Of a DNA stretch of 64,000 bases, positions 1 through 13,300 are shown one piece after another (the stretch's first letter is position 1; the number at the start of each line of letters is the position of its first letter). The notes below the pieces were generated by a model, which was not told the origin of the DNA, ran no database searches, and saw only the letters and a program-made list of their open reading frames with translations. A program made the translations under genes and the position numbers. The DNA comes from Glandiceps talaboti (Eukaryota > Hemichordata > Enteropneusta > Spengelidae): assembly GCF_964340395.1 (NCBI RefSeq), contig NC_135555.1:15415246-15479245 (forward strand), in the 5' to 3' direction.

Positions 1-480
1 TTTATGATATACATGTACCGGTTGAGAACATAAATAGTATAGTAGTACAGTATATTATATTTGACATGAAATAATGGAAAAAACATACATTATATAGAGT
101 CAAAAACAACATACAGAAACAGCAAAAACAAAAATAAATAATTATAATATACTTTTAATTGAATACAATGATAATAATGAATATTAGAGAATTTTCCAAA
201 GCTATTACTAGTGATAAAATCACCATTTGAGCTCATTATTCTTTTGAAATATTCTTTTTTGAGACAATTTTAAAAGACTTTGATGATATATTTCGATAGT
301 TCTTTGAAATTGGTTTCTCGCTTCAATTACACAGATGTGTTGCTATAATGCATTATAGCATGGATTTCATCACCAATAGCTTTAGTATTACATAAATGAC
401 ATATTCTTTCATCTGGGGGAATTCCTTGATATCGTAGTCTTTCGACTGGTACATGTAAATTGTGTGCTGAGATCCAGAGC
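1..480 (-). mobile_element. LINE (non-LTR retrotransposon) 3' end
   Basis: Read on the minus strand, about 478 to 308 encodes a piece resembling the C-terminal tail common in invertebrate LINE reverse transcriptases. It has the pattern ISAHNLHVPVERLRYQGIP followed by a CxxC pair (ERICHLCN) and an acidic-His stretch (GDEIHAI). An AT-rich 3' untranslated tail follows towards position 1. Positions 1-200 match, in reverse complement, the sequence at about 2250-2440, so both are 3' ends of one family. Only the last part of the element is present, so it is a dead 5'-truncated copy. The clade (CR1/L2-like) is a guess from the style of the tail. Confidence 0.6.
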
Positions 481-564
481 TTGTAGTTATGCTGATTCTG
501 TGCCAAACATTATTTACTTGTTAAAATACTGTTCAAACTCATAATTTTTAAAAAATATGTTATA

Positions 565-603
565 TACATGTACATGTACATGTACATGTACATGTACATG
601 TAC
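565..603. repeat. (ACATGT)n simple repeat
   Basis: About six uninterrupted copies of the hexamer ACATGT/TACATG. Single copies of the same motif are scattered throughout the window, which looks like a genome-wide habit of this species. Confidence 0.9.
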
Positions 604-783
604 GTATAGTAATATTTTGTTGTCAGTTTTTTTAATCGTTGGTATCCAAATACTATCAATATAAAAGTTTTAATACAATTTTATTATTGTAACGGATGAA
701 TATGTCTTCAAAGCAAGGTGGTGTGGTATTTGACAATTTGATAACCTACCCATCATATATTCCCACAATGTGTAAACATACGT

Positions 784-1000
784 ACATTAGATTAGATTAG
801 ATTAGATAATAATAAAATATGTTTATTCAGGGTAGCTCAAGTAAGTATTACAGTACAAAAGTAAGTGAAACACTTCTTTCCGTTGAGGCCCTCACACTGG
901 ACAAAAAAAAAAATCATACACACATGCTCAGACAGAACGAAAGCAAAACACTGCACAATAAATTAATGTGAGAAAAAAAAATACTCGATGAGCGAATTGT
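784..1000 (-). mobile_element. LINE 3' tail ending in (TAATC)n
   Basis: On the minus strand the sequence reads GGGCCTCAACGGAAAGAAGT, then AGCTACCCTGAATAAAC, then a short (TAATC)n run at 787-806. A 3' UTR with AATAAA followed by a pentamer repeat is typical of CR1/L2-type LINE tails. No coding part was recognised upstream. Orientation is opposite to the tail at 2250-2520. Confidence 0.5.
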
Positions 1001-1357
1001 GAACTAACACACAACAGCAGTGACAAAGAATTCGCAAACGGCTGCAATGAATACAAAGTTACATGACTGAACAAGGGGACAGAAACAGCTGAAACTAAGA
1101 CAATTGGTGATAACTCTTCTTGTACCTGGCTGAAAAACCAGGTGACGTTTTAGCACCTGGCTACTTGGGCTGAGCGTCCAAGTAGTGGGTTTTGTATAGC
1201 CTTTTAAATATACTAGTGTTACTAGATATAACTTTATTACAACTGTATAGAAAATTGACTTGAATACATACCTTGTTGGAACCACAGAGTAGGTTAAACT
1301 TCCATGTTGGAACTGTCAACAATAACTTGATTGCTTAATAGTGTGTCAATGTTTATA

Positions 1358-1358
1358 C

Positions 1359-1398
<40 letters not shown>
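1358..1398. repeat. (CTGT)n microsatellite
   Basis: About ten perfect tetranucleotide copies. They encode a QTDR-type repeat if read as protein, which is an artefact. The surrounding 1000-2240 stretch shows no gene that I can support. Confidence 0.9.
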
Positions 1399-2244
1399 GT
1401 TGGCCAGATTATCATTAGCAAGCGAGGATATACATTTGTGACTCTCAAGTCTGTTCATATGTAGATCTGAGCTCTGCATTTTGCTTGGCCTGCCAAAATC
1501 TTGGACCTGGGTCCTCTTTCTGTCAGGTCACACCTTTGTGTGATTTGTACCTCCCAAGTCACTATAACCACCCTCTCTGGGCAACCAACCAAGTCTCTGG
1601 GCAACAGTTCTCACTGATTTTATCACAACTAAAGTTAACAAAGAACTTTAATACAGGGAGAGTGATAAAGTTTGTGACAAGCCTGCCCAAAAACTAAACT
1701 CAGACATGGCAATGTGAGCCAGTTGAAACTTTCATCTATCAAAACCAATCCTCTGAAATGGATGAAACTTGTTATTGCTCACCTTGTTGTATAGGCAAAA
1801 CTTTTCATGCTTGTTCTTTTGGTTGGCTACAACTTTTTAACTGAGTCCCGTTCTGCTAAAAAAAAATCAAAATGATGTACCAGCTTTCCCCCTAAGTAGT
1901 CTTGATGCCAACGTGGTCTCTAAACCTTGTGAGTGGGGATGTAAAATCGTAACGATACCTTTTAGGGACTAGACTACTTTCCTCCTTCTGCACAGTGAAT
2001 AAGAAAACAAATGAATGACTGGTAAATAGTGGAAGGCTGTAAAGGAGATTACATTGATTAGAAGCATACATGTTGATCCTGGACACACTCCAAGTCCAGG
2101 GACTATTTGTTAGGAGATACTCAAGTAGATTAGCTGTTACTGGTACTGGTATAAAGGTCATCCACTTAAGTTTGTGTATGCACGTGTAGTTGTAAATTGT
2201 ATTCTTACATACATACCAACACAGGATATCATAGTAATACTTAG

Positions 2245-2520
2245 CAGTTTGAAAATTCTCTAATTCATTATTATCATTGTATTCAATACTGTAGTTAAGT
2301 GTTTTGTATATTTAATTATGTTATTTTTGTTTTTGTTGTTTCTGTATGTTGTTTGTAACTCTAGATAACGCGTTTTTTTTTACATTATTTCATGTCAAAT
2401 AAAATATACTATATTATACTATTATAAGCTGTGTTCTTCTGTTCATGATCAGATGTAGCACGGCATACCATCTTTTCTTCAGCAAGTAAATGGATTCTGT
2501 AAATGAATGAATGAATGAAT
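2245..2520 (+). mobile_element. LINE 3' UTR ending in (GAAT)n
   Basis: This is the plus-strand counterpart of the element at 1-200. It starts at GAAAATTCTCTAATTCATTA and shares about 190 bp with the reverse complement of 1-200. It contains AATAAA near 2399 and ends in a (GAAT)n run at 2502-2520, just before the EMC8/9 exon at 2573. Such a terminal tetramer repeat is characteristic of L2-like LINEs. Confidence 0.55.
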
Positions 2521-2572
2521 TTGTCGCCTACTTATCTCCTACCTTATTTCTTTTTCCCCCATTTCTTTCTAG

Positions 2573-4985
2573 ATTGATTCACATTGCAGACAATTAGGAT
2601 TAGTTATAGCAGGCTATTACCAGGCAAATGAACATTTATATGACTCAGAGTAAGTCCCTTGTTATTTGTTTATATACTATGACTGGATTGGTGTTAGTTT
2701 TGCTGTACTTGTAGGCATGGCATACAATGTAGTGTCTTTATGACATATTTGTCTATTGTGTGTCTGTGTCGGTCTCTCTATCTGACTGACTATCTCTCTG
2801 TACATACATTTTTGTTCATTCATTCATACATACATACATACATACATACATACATACATACATACATACATACATACATACATACATACATACATACACA
2901 CATACATACATACATACATACACACAAACACACACACATACATACATGTACACACACATACATGCATACATACATACATGCATACATGCATACATACATA
3001 CATACATACATACATACATACATACATACACACCAGTACATAGATATGAACAAATGTACATTGTACACACATACTTTTGTGTATGTACGTACGTACGTAC
3101 GTAAATACATGTACATGATGTACACACACACACACGCTCACACACACACACACACACACATACATACACATACACATGACTAAAGTTGATAACTAAATGT
3201 AAATTGCAAAGGGAGAGAAAAATATTAACTGAATTACTGTCTCGTAGCAATGGTGTGGTCGTTGTATTTAATAATTTGTAAAATCTTCTGTACATTTTGT
3301 ATTTCAGTCCCAATCCAATAGCAATCAAGATTGCAGACAAAATAAGAGATAATGCTACCGAGGCATGTCTTTTTATTGTAAGTTTAATAGTATCAAATAC
3401 ATCTATATGTGTGTGTGTGTGTGTGTGTGTATGTACATTGTATGTGTGTCTGTATGTATGTATGTATGTATGTATGTATGTATGTATGTATGTATGTATG
3501 TGTGTGTGTATGTATGTATATATGTGTGTATATATGTATTATATAATATATTTGGTTATTTTACACACTAAAAGCTGGCATTACACGTATGGTCATATAC
3601 ATTGTAGAAGCACTACCTAGTGGACACCATTCTCGCAAACCAGAGCTGTTATTTCTTCCGCGACAGTTGATGATGCATTTTGGACGGTGCTGTAAAAGAG
3701 GCCGTGTTTTGTGACGATGAGTGGACACCATCACTAGCTCTTTAACATTTGGTAGAATAAACATTAGCTGCTCAGATGCTATACATGTAGTTGTAATCAT
3801 TGATATGGGATAATACAAAGTGTATTACCGTCGTCACTTAGTGTTCAGAAGTACAGTAACGTAAGGCTATATGGAATTATGGAATACATACATGTACATG
3901 TTTATACAGTAGTATGTGTAAGTTCTCAATTTGTTGTTCTCTATTCATGTGACTCCCTTACAGGTTGATAATCAGAAGATGTCTATAGATTGCAAAGAAT
4001 TAGCACTCAAATTATTCATGTACCAAGAAAATAAAAATGAATGGAAACGAAAAGATGCAGTAAACGAGTAAGTTGACTTTTCTTAACATATCTTATGAAT
4101 AGCGCCCTCTAGAGGTTGGCATTTCAAAATCACTGAATTTGTTGATATCCTAAGAAAATAATGATTGATTGAACATAAAGTGATGTAGTAAGAGTGAGTG
4201 AAAGTTGAACAGATAAGCTATTTGTCAAGGGAAAGAGATCAGGGAGAAATGATGTCATCACAAGACGATTACCCACAAACCCTTGCAGGGAATCACCAAA
4301 ATGGCTGAACATGGTGCTTCTTTACAAAATTTCAAAAGCTGAATGTTACCAAGGTGATATTTTATAACCCAAACCAAGATGACAGTTGACAGCAATAATC
4401 AATACAAGTGTACTAAAGACAGAAATAAGTCTGATTGGACTTTTTCTTTAATTAAGTTGATAGCAGTAATCAACAAGTGTAGTAAAGGCAGTCTGACTGG
4501 ACTTTTACTTTAAGTTGATAGCTGTAATCAATACAAGTGTACAAAAGACAGAAATAAGTCTGACAGGACTTTTCCTTTAAAAGACTGTGGTAAACATATC
4601 TTGTTTAAAACATACAATCACAGGCCATCTCAATGGAAAACTGCCAAAGTAGGCTATCCATTGCACTAACTTTCAAAAAGTAATGACTTTTTATCACTCT
4701 GTACATATTGGCACATGTGATGAAGGGATTTGGTTGAAAATGATCCAATAATAATCGCTTCTTTCATGCCATGGCACAGGCACTATTTGAATTTAACATG
4801 TTTTGTTTTCTTTCTTTTTCCATAGAATTGAATTGGAAGACGATGAGAAGTGCCTTGTCGTGGCGTCGGATTTATTGAGAGCCAAACTTGCGAGGGATTT
4901 AGTGGACTTTGATAATCATTTAGACGACATCACATTAGACTGGTTAAACCTGGATGTCAATAGTTTAATTAGTCAATGTCAATAA
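2573..4985 (+). CDS. EMC8: ER membrane protein complex subunit 8/9, 3' exons (partial)
   Basis: This is the C-terminal two thirds of an EMC8/EMC9 orthologue, a cytosolic-facing subunit of the ER membrane protein complex, which inserts tail-anchored and multipass membrane proteins. Four coding exons are visible: 2573-2649, 3308-3377, 3964-4067 and 4826-4985, with stop TAA at 4983. All have AG/GT borders and phases agree, giving 136 codons before the stop. Diagnostic matches to the human family, from memory, are IAGYYQANE (human VIAGYYQANERV), NPIAIKIADKI, and LVDFDNHLDDITLDW (human LVDFDNHLDDIRNDW). The inactive MPN-like fold is therefore C-terminally complete. The usual N-terminal about 70 residues are not found in 1-2570, so the first exons probably lie to the left of the window. 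Introns carry long (ATAC)n and (GT)n tracts. AATAAA overlaps the stop codon at 4981-4986. EMC8 and EMC9 are vertebrate duplicates, so an invertebrate single copy is better called EMC8/9. Confidence 0.93.
2821..3178. repeat. (ATAC)n/(AC)n microsatellite in EMC8/9 intron
   Basis: About 360 bp of ATAC, ACAC and TACG tetramers inside an EMC8/9 intron. It produces long spurious open frames in several frames (HTYI- and CMYV-type repeats). Confidence 0.95.
3407..3545. repeat. (GT)n/(ATGT)n microsatellite in EMC8/9 intron
   Basis: A purine-pyrimidine alternating tract, starting 30 bp after the donor of the exon ending at 3377. Complementary in sequence to the (ATAC)n tract in the preceding intron. 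Confidence 0.9.
4168..4600 (+). repeat. Dispersed repeat with three internal ~75-bp units
   Basis: Three diverged tandem units lie at about 4383-4600, each with the pattern AGTTGATAGC...AATCAATACAAGTGTA...AAGACAGAAATAAGTCTGA...GGACTTTT. The same upstream segment (ATGATGTCATC, ATCACCAAAATGGC, TGCTTCTTTACAAAATTTC) followed by similar units recurs at 29718-30025 inside KIF15. This indicates an interspersed element of unknown class. No TIR or coding capacity is seen. Confidence 0.6.
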
Positions 4986-6505
4986 ACTGATAGTCAACAT
5001 TCAGTTATTTTACACGACGGCGGGTTTACACATATGTACATGTATGTGCAAATATCCAGTCGTGAATTTATTTCAGAAAGCAAATGGTATATGAAAATGA
5101 GAATATACCAGTATATGGTTTGTAACTGTATTTGATATCAGGAATGGAACAACGTTGGTGATTCTTAACTTCTATATGTAACTGTCATATGGGAGATATA
5201 CAATGCAAGTAGACAGGTGGATACATGAATGTTCTATTGAGATTGTGTGTTATATATGTTTGCTTATGTCTATGTATATGTATAATTCTGTGTATTTATG
5301 TACATGTATGTGCGCGTGTATGCATGCATATATACATGCATGCTGGCTGTATCATGTATGTATGTATGTATGTATGTATGTATGTGTGTATATATGTCTC
5401 TCTGTATGAATGTACATGTATGTATCTATGTATGTATGCATGTATGTATGTACTGTGTGTATGCTTACATCCATCCATACATGCATGAACACATACAATG
5501 TACACATACTACATCACATGTACACGTCTATGTTTTGCTGGCATGTATATATATAAAACACTGCATGTTTAACCATGTTTTTACATGCACACACACACAT
5601 GCATACAAGTACGTGATGTTTCTAACCCTAAAGATGAATATTTCTGTTGTTCGCGTGGTCCATCTCACTAGAAAACTGGTGAAATTGAACTAATTTTCAA
5701 AAAAGTCATGTATGTACTTGTACATGTATGCGTTTACTATACTAGTGAGCTCCCCAAAGTAGATCAAAATTGAGACTAAATGTAAATGTGTCATCCATTA
5801 AGAAATATTTTACAGTACCATAAGAAGAGCTTGCTATGTCTCGAGATAGATGTAATAGTACAGAGATTCTTACGTTTCTTGTTATATAATGTATGTATTT
5901 TAACCCTCTTTCTACTGGGATGGGGGTATTTTTTTGTACACAAAAAACTACACAGGAAAAATAGGATTTTACAGCTAAAATGATGTTGGTTTGATGTTCA
6001 CTCATGTAATATGACATTTTTTACACACTGACAACTTTTAATGCAAAAGAAACAATTACATAGGTGCTGCATGTAGTGGCAATGCAGAAGTAATCAAGTT
6101 GATATGTTGATTATCAGCTAGAAAATAAACAACTGAAGTGATTAGAATCAAGTTCAAGTGTAATGTTTTTATTAGAAGCCTGTTTTTACCGCAGTGTGAA
6201 AGAATAGCAATGCTTTACACTGTTCAATATGATTGGGCAAAGGATCCTGCTGTGTTTGTTGTGTCTCTGTTATTATTATTCTAGAGTTGAAATGTCTAGC
6301 TTTGTGTCAAAAAACGTAATGTCCCATGAGTGAAACACCAAAGCAACATTATTTTAGCTGTAAGTTTATTATTGAACCCAGATAGCAGAATGTACCTTGA
6401 GTGAATCTAAATGTGTGAAATACAAGACCTAACAATTCCTTGCCAAGCTCCAAGACTTGTCCAGGTATACATATGCATGTATATCTGCAAGAACTTGTCA
6501 TTTCA

Positions 6506-6543
6506 GGTGGGGTGGGGTGGGGTGGGGTGGGGAGGGGATGGGG
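6506..6543 (+). other. G-rich run, candidate G-quadruplex
   Basis: Five or more GGTGG/GGGG blocks with one-base T or A spacers (pattern GGTGGGGTGGGG repeated). This satisfies the four-tract G-quadruplex rule. It sits in the intergenic stretch, not near a recognised promoter. Confidence 0.6.
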
Positions 6544-7014
6544 TAATTGTCTGTTAGGTTAAAATTCACTAGTAAAATCTAACTTTCACAATATACAAGA
6601 TTTTTCCTACATCATGAGTGTGTTTTTTGACAAATTTTATGTACATGTTTATTATTTGTGATTATTGACAAAATATACACAAATCCTTTAGATTTTGTCA
6701 ATATTGATTCATTTATTGGGGAAAGAGTAATAATTTCTCCAGTATTGTAGTTTCTTCCACAAGCTGCCAAAGTGAATAGTTGGTATTACATTGTATTTGT
6801 ATGGTTATCTGTCTTTTAAATTTGTACTTTTGTACACACTGGTAGAATTGCAATTTCCACCGAAATGTATTGCGTTAAGAGTTACCCATTTCTTTCATTT
6901 TCAAAAATAATGTCATTTAAACTCTTTGTAAGTGATACATCATGGAGTTAAAACTTTTGAATGTTTGGAAGGACTGATTCAGTATTTTCATTGCTACCAT
7001 TTGTTAATAATTAA

Positions 7015-7090
7015 GTCCTGGGCCAGGATTTGAACCACCGTTGTGCCCCAATCAACCAAGCAGAATAGATAGATGGGAACCTGCCAGGAT
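7015..7090 (-). repeat. tRNA-like SINE fragment
   Basis: The minus strand contains GGTTCAAATCC, a good match to the RNA polymerase III B box, preceded by GTTGATTGGGGCACAACGGT. Related sequence recurs at about 13990-14085 (GATTTGAAC...GTGCCCCAGTCAACC) and 15195-15250 (CATTTGAACC...CAAGTCAACCGAAG). Three diverged copies suggest a SINE family rather than a tRNA gene. I could not fold a complete cloverleaf. Confidence 0.4.
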
Positions 7091-10000
7091 GACTATTGTT
7101 ATGTGTCGGGTTTAGTTTTGTGTGCATTTACAAAATAGGCTCACAAAGGAGTTTAGAAAGTGCAAAAGATTTGTACTGTTGTAAGTCTGTGAAAGGGGTT
7201 ATACGTTACTTTAAGCACACTCCAGTGTGGGAAATCATTAAAATCTCCATAATTACATTAGATCAAATGAAAACATGTAGTTAAGATCAGATAGTGTAAA
7301 TGTTTACTTTACACAGTAACACATGTTTATGTAAATATAGATACTCAATATGCATAAAATTTTCATAATTATAGTAATTCTTTTTAGGTCTTTGTCAATT
7401 TCCTTCTTATAGTCTGTCTTGTATGGACTTTGATTATATAATAGACTTATGTAGTCTGGTTGAAGTCTCAGAAAATGGTGAGTGTAACACCGTTGTGTGA
7501 CTGAGGCCCATAGTTGAAATCAAGTTTGCAAATTGTCGTTCCAAAGTGACTTTCAGTATGTACACAATATCATTATCAAGGATACATTAAGTTAATGTAC
7601 AAAGCATCTGCTTTTTGTAAAGGTTTTAAATTGTGTGTAGGAAGTGCTGCCATGTTTTTCTACCTTTCAATCACCCAGTTTGTTGTTATATCAATAATGT
7701 AGTGAGAGCTATGAAATTTGCATAATATGCAAATGCATTAGTTTATATGTAAATATATATCCCATTTTGTTTTCACGATATCTTAGGATGTAAATCCAAG
7801 CATATCATGATGCGAGAGAACCTGGCATGGTAGGTTATTGTGTAATTATTTCCTAATGTGTCTGTTGCCATAGAAGTTATAGAATTTCCACATTGTTACA
7901 AACAAGTCTTGTATTTTTTTTTTATATTGACCACATACCAGTTGGTTCACAATAAATAATCGATCACTTTTTAAGTCATTCAGTAAGTTATATGTTATCT
8001 GAAGAATAAATTAAATGAAGTTGATTTGATGTAGTCTGAGGTTGTCTAGTGTTTGTGAAAATGTAAAGTTGACTCGTCTTGCATTTACTTATAATTAAAA
8101 TGCAAAGTTGCCTAGCAACAAGACCACATCCATAGCAATGGCCAAATACAGTTGTGCTACAATGCCATTTTAATAAAAGTGCAAAGTTGTCTTGTGTGGG
8201 CCAAGTCGTCTGGCATGTGTTGTAAAACAATACAAGCAGTAACAATACAATCGGATTTGTTTTATTTGATAATTGAGATGAAGGCCGAGAAACTGCTTAG
8301 AGGGTTTTTATGTTAGTGAAACAGACACTCGGCACTGCTTTGATGAAAATGGGGTACACATACAACAAAAATTGCCTTTTTGACAATTAATTTGAAGCAT
8401 TTCGGATCAAAATTTCAAAATTTTGTCTAGACAGATTTTGACATGTATATTTATGAAGACAATTGTAAAAAAAATGTTTTTAAAAAAATCAAAATTGCCT
8501 ATTACAGAGTGGCAAATATGAAAAATATGATAAAATAATATACACAGGTGTCAAATTTCATCATTTATTAAACAAACTATACTTTAATGTTTTTAATGTC
8601 ATGATGAATATTTAAGGGACAAACTCAGAAAATTTGGAGACAATATCTTTATTTTTAACAATATTTCTACAATAAAGAATTGGGTGAAAAATAGCCTATA
8701 CAACAACCTTAATGGAAGTTCCCTAGCTAGGCCCGCATGTCACTTCCACCCAAGTTCAGATCTGTGCCAACTCTACTGTACAGATAAGTGAAAGTGAATG
8801 ACCCCAATGCATTTAATCTTGTTTTCAGTAAACATAATTAATGAATTCATAAGGTGTCCTTTCCCTATTGAAGTGAGTGCCATGTTGTCTAGCATGTGTT
8901 GCGAAAGTCCAAAGTCATCTTGCGTGTGTTGTGAAAGTGGATTGCAATTACCTAAAAGAAATCATGGCATGACGGACAGAGATGAAGTTTCTTTAATTAC
9001 TGTCTGATGCATAGAGCTACCTTCCATACACAGTGAAGAGTAGGTGTATTGAAACGTGTTCTAGTGTTGTAAATAATGACACTTCAATATCATTCACCAA
9101 GTTGAAGCAACTGCCAGACAAGAAATAACACAATATTTTTTTAATTATTTACAAGTTTAATCCATTATCCAGGTATTATTTATACACAATATAATTCTAA
9201 TACTAAAAATAGTGTTAATTCAGCTCATTCATAACATGATTCTCTTAATCTATTCTATCAAAATATTTTCTTTTAACTTCCAATTAAACTTCCATAGAAC
9301 TAGATAATTGTCAGTGCAGATTTTGCGGTGACTATCACATTGAATTTCTTTTTAAAAAACCACCACTTTCTATATATCACAAATAAAAGAGAATGAAATA
9401 TAGTTCTAGGGGTTAAAAATAACAACTTAAGGCACTGCTGTGATATTTGGGGGAAAATCCCCTAAACAAAGGCTCGGATGAATCAGCACACACATTTTGC
9501 CCCGATAGATTTGTACCACTTGCACACAGGAAGCTCGCCTAAAAGAGACAAACTTTGAGGAAAGATATTACACCACACAAGGTAGTGTCATAATTAAGTC
9601 GATAGGAAGTGAAGACAGTTGGAAGCACAAATGAGAAGGAAGAACAAACATTCTGAAATGTTACAAAATTTATGACACGAATCGCAATTTCATTTTACCG
9701 TTTCAAGTGCTCAAGTATGTGTTTAATCATGGCTCTACTGGTGTCGACATATTCTAGAAATTTCAGGAATCAACATGTCTCGACTGCATGCAAAAGTTGC
9801 ACTTAAACGTCTACACTGACATAAAAGTCTATGAGTTCATGGCATCCATCTAAGCCAATAGTACACAAGTTTTTATTGATGTTGACTGCAACACACTGCC
9901 TTTACACCCACAAGGTGAGCAAGGAACAAGCACACATTCAATCAGCTGAGTAATCAACATACATGTACAAATGCAACTATCACAGGAAAACATGCACACT

Positions 10001-10348
10001 CAAAACCAATGTCATCTTAGTAACCAACTGACAAGTCTTACATGAAGATATACATGTACATGAATGCAGATTCTCCACCACAGACATGTTACTTATCTGG
10101 AGCAGGCAACTAGTATCACATGGAGACATGCACAATCATCATGTCATCTCGGTAATCAGCTCTCAACTATCATCACATGAATGACATACAGATGTATTAA
10201 TTCTCCACCAATGTCACTCTTAGTAATCAGTATTATCACTCAAACTGCCAACTGAAGACCCATACATAGGATCCATCAGAGTCCTGAATACACAGTTTGG
10301 GCAGGATGCCATCAGAGTCCTCAGTTGACAGTTTGGACACATTAATAC

Positions 10349-13300
10349 TCAGTCACTTAGTGGGTATGGTTCAATGTTCTCCTTAGCACCAGACATGTTC
10401 AAATCAAAAAGTTTACGAGGCTTCTCAAAATCTTTCCTGTAGTTTTCAAGTTCTTGTTTCACTCTTGTACATTCATTTTTCACTTTGCTCAGTTGCTGTA
10501 AAAGACAACATATGTGGCATTAATAGATGTCTGGGTGTTGGCTAAAACGATTTATGTTTTAGCATACATGTATTGTTTACTGTAAGCAGTACAGTGGTTT
10601 TAGTGCTTTTGCTATGTTTCATATATTGTCATTATTGTCACTACTATAGGTTTCTGCCACATACAGCTGAACAAACTAAGCTGTGTAGAACAACAATCAG
10701 CATTATTTTCACCCAAACGCTTCTTGTCAAATTTTTGGTCAAATTATGTCCTCCATGTATTTTGAAAATGGATGATCCCCAGCTCCTTTTCTTAATGGTA
10801 TAATGAACAATAGAACTTTCGGATGAATAGTAAATCATACATTTCTAATAGCCATCTAGAACTACATATATTTGTAAAATATGTTATGGTGCATGTATAG
10901 GGGATATGTGTGTGCAATTTATACACTGAAGAAAACTGAAAGGTAAACACAAACAATTCTAAAATCGGACTAGGTGATACAATCATTAGCAGTACTTTAA
11001 TAGTTGGTTCATTTCAGTGAAGCAAAGTGGTTAGGACAGTACCACCAACAACTCCGTGCCAACAAAGTGTAATTTGATAATCTACTCACTTCTTTCAATT
11101 GGCTGTTCTCCATCTTAATCTGTAGATGATAGTGTATTTTCTGTTTCAGATTTTGGTGTCCAACCAGTTTAGCTTTTTCTACCGATACTTCATCAAACTT
11201 ATCTTCCAGTTTCTTCATTTCCTACAATTGTAAAATAATACATAACATATTATCTTGAAATCACTCTCTTCCACACACACTAAATATTCCTAAGTACATG
11301 TATTGAAGTCATACGTAGTTACTATGTGCTGGATTTATGTTATCTGAATATGCACAAATGTTTATCCTGCTGAAGCATGTTTGATTTCTACAAACTTTTA
11401 AATTAAGCATCTTGTGAGTAAAATAACGATAATAAATTATTGAAAACAAGTCAATACTTAAAGTGCGGTGTTTATTTTGCGGGTATTTATTTTGGATTTT
11501 TATGGCTTCCTACTTGAAATATTGATGTGAAACAACATTGACAAAGTCTGTGTTTATAACTAATTATACTGCAAAATGCTAAAAAAAAATGTGTATTGAG
11601 TTACAAACAAGGACTTGGTATATGTTGTTTCACAAGTTGATTTTTCAATTAGGAAGCCAGACAAAATTGTTTATAGATTAAAAATCCAAAATAAATACCC
11701 AACCCTCATCCATATGGCCACTTTAAAGGTCCAGTATGGATTAAAATTGGGTGTGAAACCCATTCGTCTGGCTGGGCTACAATAGAAAAAACTGGTCCAG
11801 AACAAAAGAATGATCCAATGTAATCCTTGTGGCTTCATTGATTAGATACCACTACTGTAAGAACCTGGGATTGAGGCCTTAGTCTTTAATACACACCTTA
11901 ATCAGTTTACTTTTCTCCTCAATTGTTTCTTCAAGCTGTGATCTTAAATCTTCTTTCTCTTTGAAGTGAGCTATCTCCAGATGTTGAGTCCTACAATTAG
12001 AAACATTGACGCAACATTAGTTGGCAGTATCAAATATAGAAGAGGCATCAAGGCATTACAACCATTACAGCTGATGAATAGAAATTACTGTGATCAGAAT
12101 GTTCTATTATCAGCGTCAAAGAATTAAAACTGGCTTTGCAAGAACTGGAAAATATTCTCCTTATCACATTATTAAATAGTTGTAAATTTTTGTACCCATT
12201 AGGCCTATATTTTAGAATAGGTGGAATAGGTACATTTTTGGGGGGAATTAATTTTTTTCCGCATCCATTGTTTCTTGTGAGACTTCACAATTTTCTTTAT
12301 TTTATTATTTTTTTCTCGAATGCGTAAAACAAAGTTTAGGGTCAGCAGTGAAAAACTAGGTGGGGTTGTGTAACCGGAACCAAACAATTTTTTGGGGCCT
12401 TACACACAGCAGGATGCAATCCACAATGAAAATATTCTGCAGAAGTACTTCATACCACCTACTAAATAGTACAGACTTGAATATCATGTGTTCAGTGTGT
12501 ATTTGTGTACATTGCATCCTGCTGGCCATGTGTATCTGTAAGAGAATTTATGTGAGTTTGATATATTTGCACAGCCTTATTATAGAAACCAAGTCCTAAC
12601 AGAGCTACATGTACAGTTACTTTTCATTGTAGCATGTTCCTAGTATAACAGGAATTGGTGATGAAAGGGTTAATTAAATTAAGTGGTTCTTTTATTTACA
12701 ATTAACTTCACTTTCACAAAATTACTTTACAAAAATAAATGATACTTCAACTTTGACTGACCTTTCCAATTCTTCACTGATTTCTTTGTTACTTTCTAGT
12801 TGTACTTCCATGTTAGCTCTCATCTGTGCTAGTCTGGCAAGAATAAATTAGAAAGAAAATGTCCATTGGTAGATTAATGTCAACATGTCACAAATAATAT
12901 AAAATTGATAATTTTTTTGTTTTCAAATGAAAATCTATGTATGTTGGTAAACCACTGTATCTGTTCCAAACACAAACTTGAAAATTGTCACCTGCTATTT
13001 TTGACTGCAGTCTTTGTCAACTCAACAGACAGAACCACTATTCAGAACATGTGACCTCACTATCCTGGACATCGAATTGACATCGAAGATCACTTCAAGA
13101 ATGTTCTCATGAATATCAGTAATACTTTACATAGTTACACAGCTGTTGTACATAATTATCTATCGACACAATCGTATATCCCTTACATCAATATTAGTTG
13201 TAATTCACTTCCTGTAATCTCTGGATTTTAGTTTTACTTTTTATCATTTGGAAATAAAGCATTCCAATTTTAGCTACAGTACGAGCTACTTTTCTCTCTC

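Larger units (their letters stand above)
4986..10348. other. Intergenic region between convergent EMC8/9 and KIF15
   Basis: No gene is supported here. It holds the EMC8/9 3' UTR, an (ATGT)n tract at about 5353-5455, a G-rich run at 6506-6543, a possible SINE at 7015-7090, and degenerate repeats. Phrases such as GTCTAGCATGTGTTGTGAAA and GCAAAGTTGTCTTG recur at 8040-8260 and 8880-8945. The KIF15 3' UTR presumably occupies the right end. A possible minus-strand poly(A) signal (TTTATT on the plus strand) is at 9872-9877. Loose three-fold repetition (ACATGCACA, AATGTCATCTTAGTAA) covers about 9960-10240. Confidence 0.6.

Noticed and set aside
1004-1285. 93-codon minus-strand frame upstream of the LINE tail
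   Set aside because: No reverse-transcriptase motif or other domain can be recognised.
2740-3340. Long overlapping open frames of His/Tyr/Ile/Thr or Cys/Met/Tyr/Val repeats
   Set aside because: They are translations of the (ATAC)n/(AC)n microsatellite in an EMC8/9 intron, not genes.
7015-7090. Candidate tRNA gene from the B-box-like GGTTCAAATCC
   Set aside because: No full cloverleaf or acceptor stem could be formed, and related copies occur in KIF15 introns. SINE remnant preferred.
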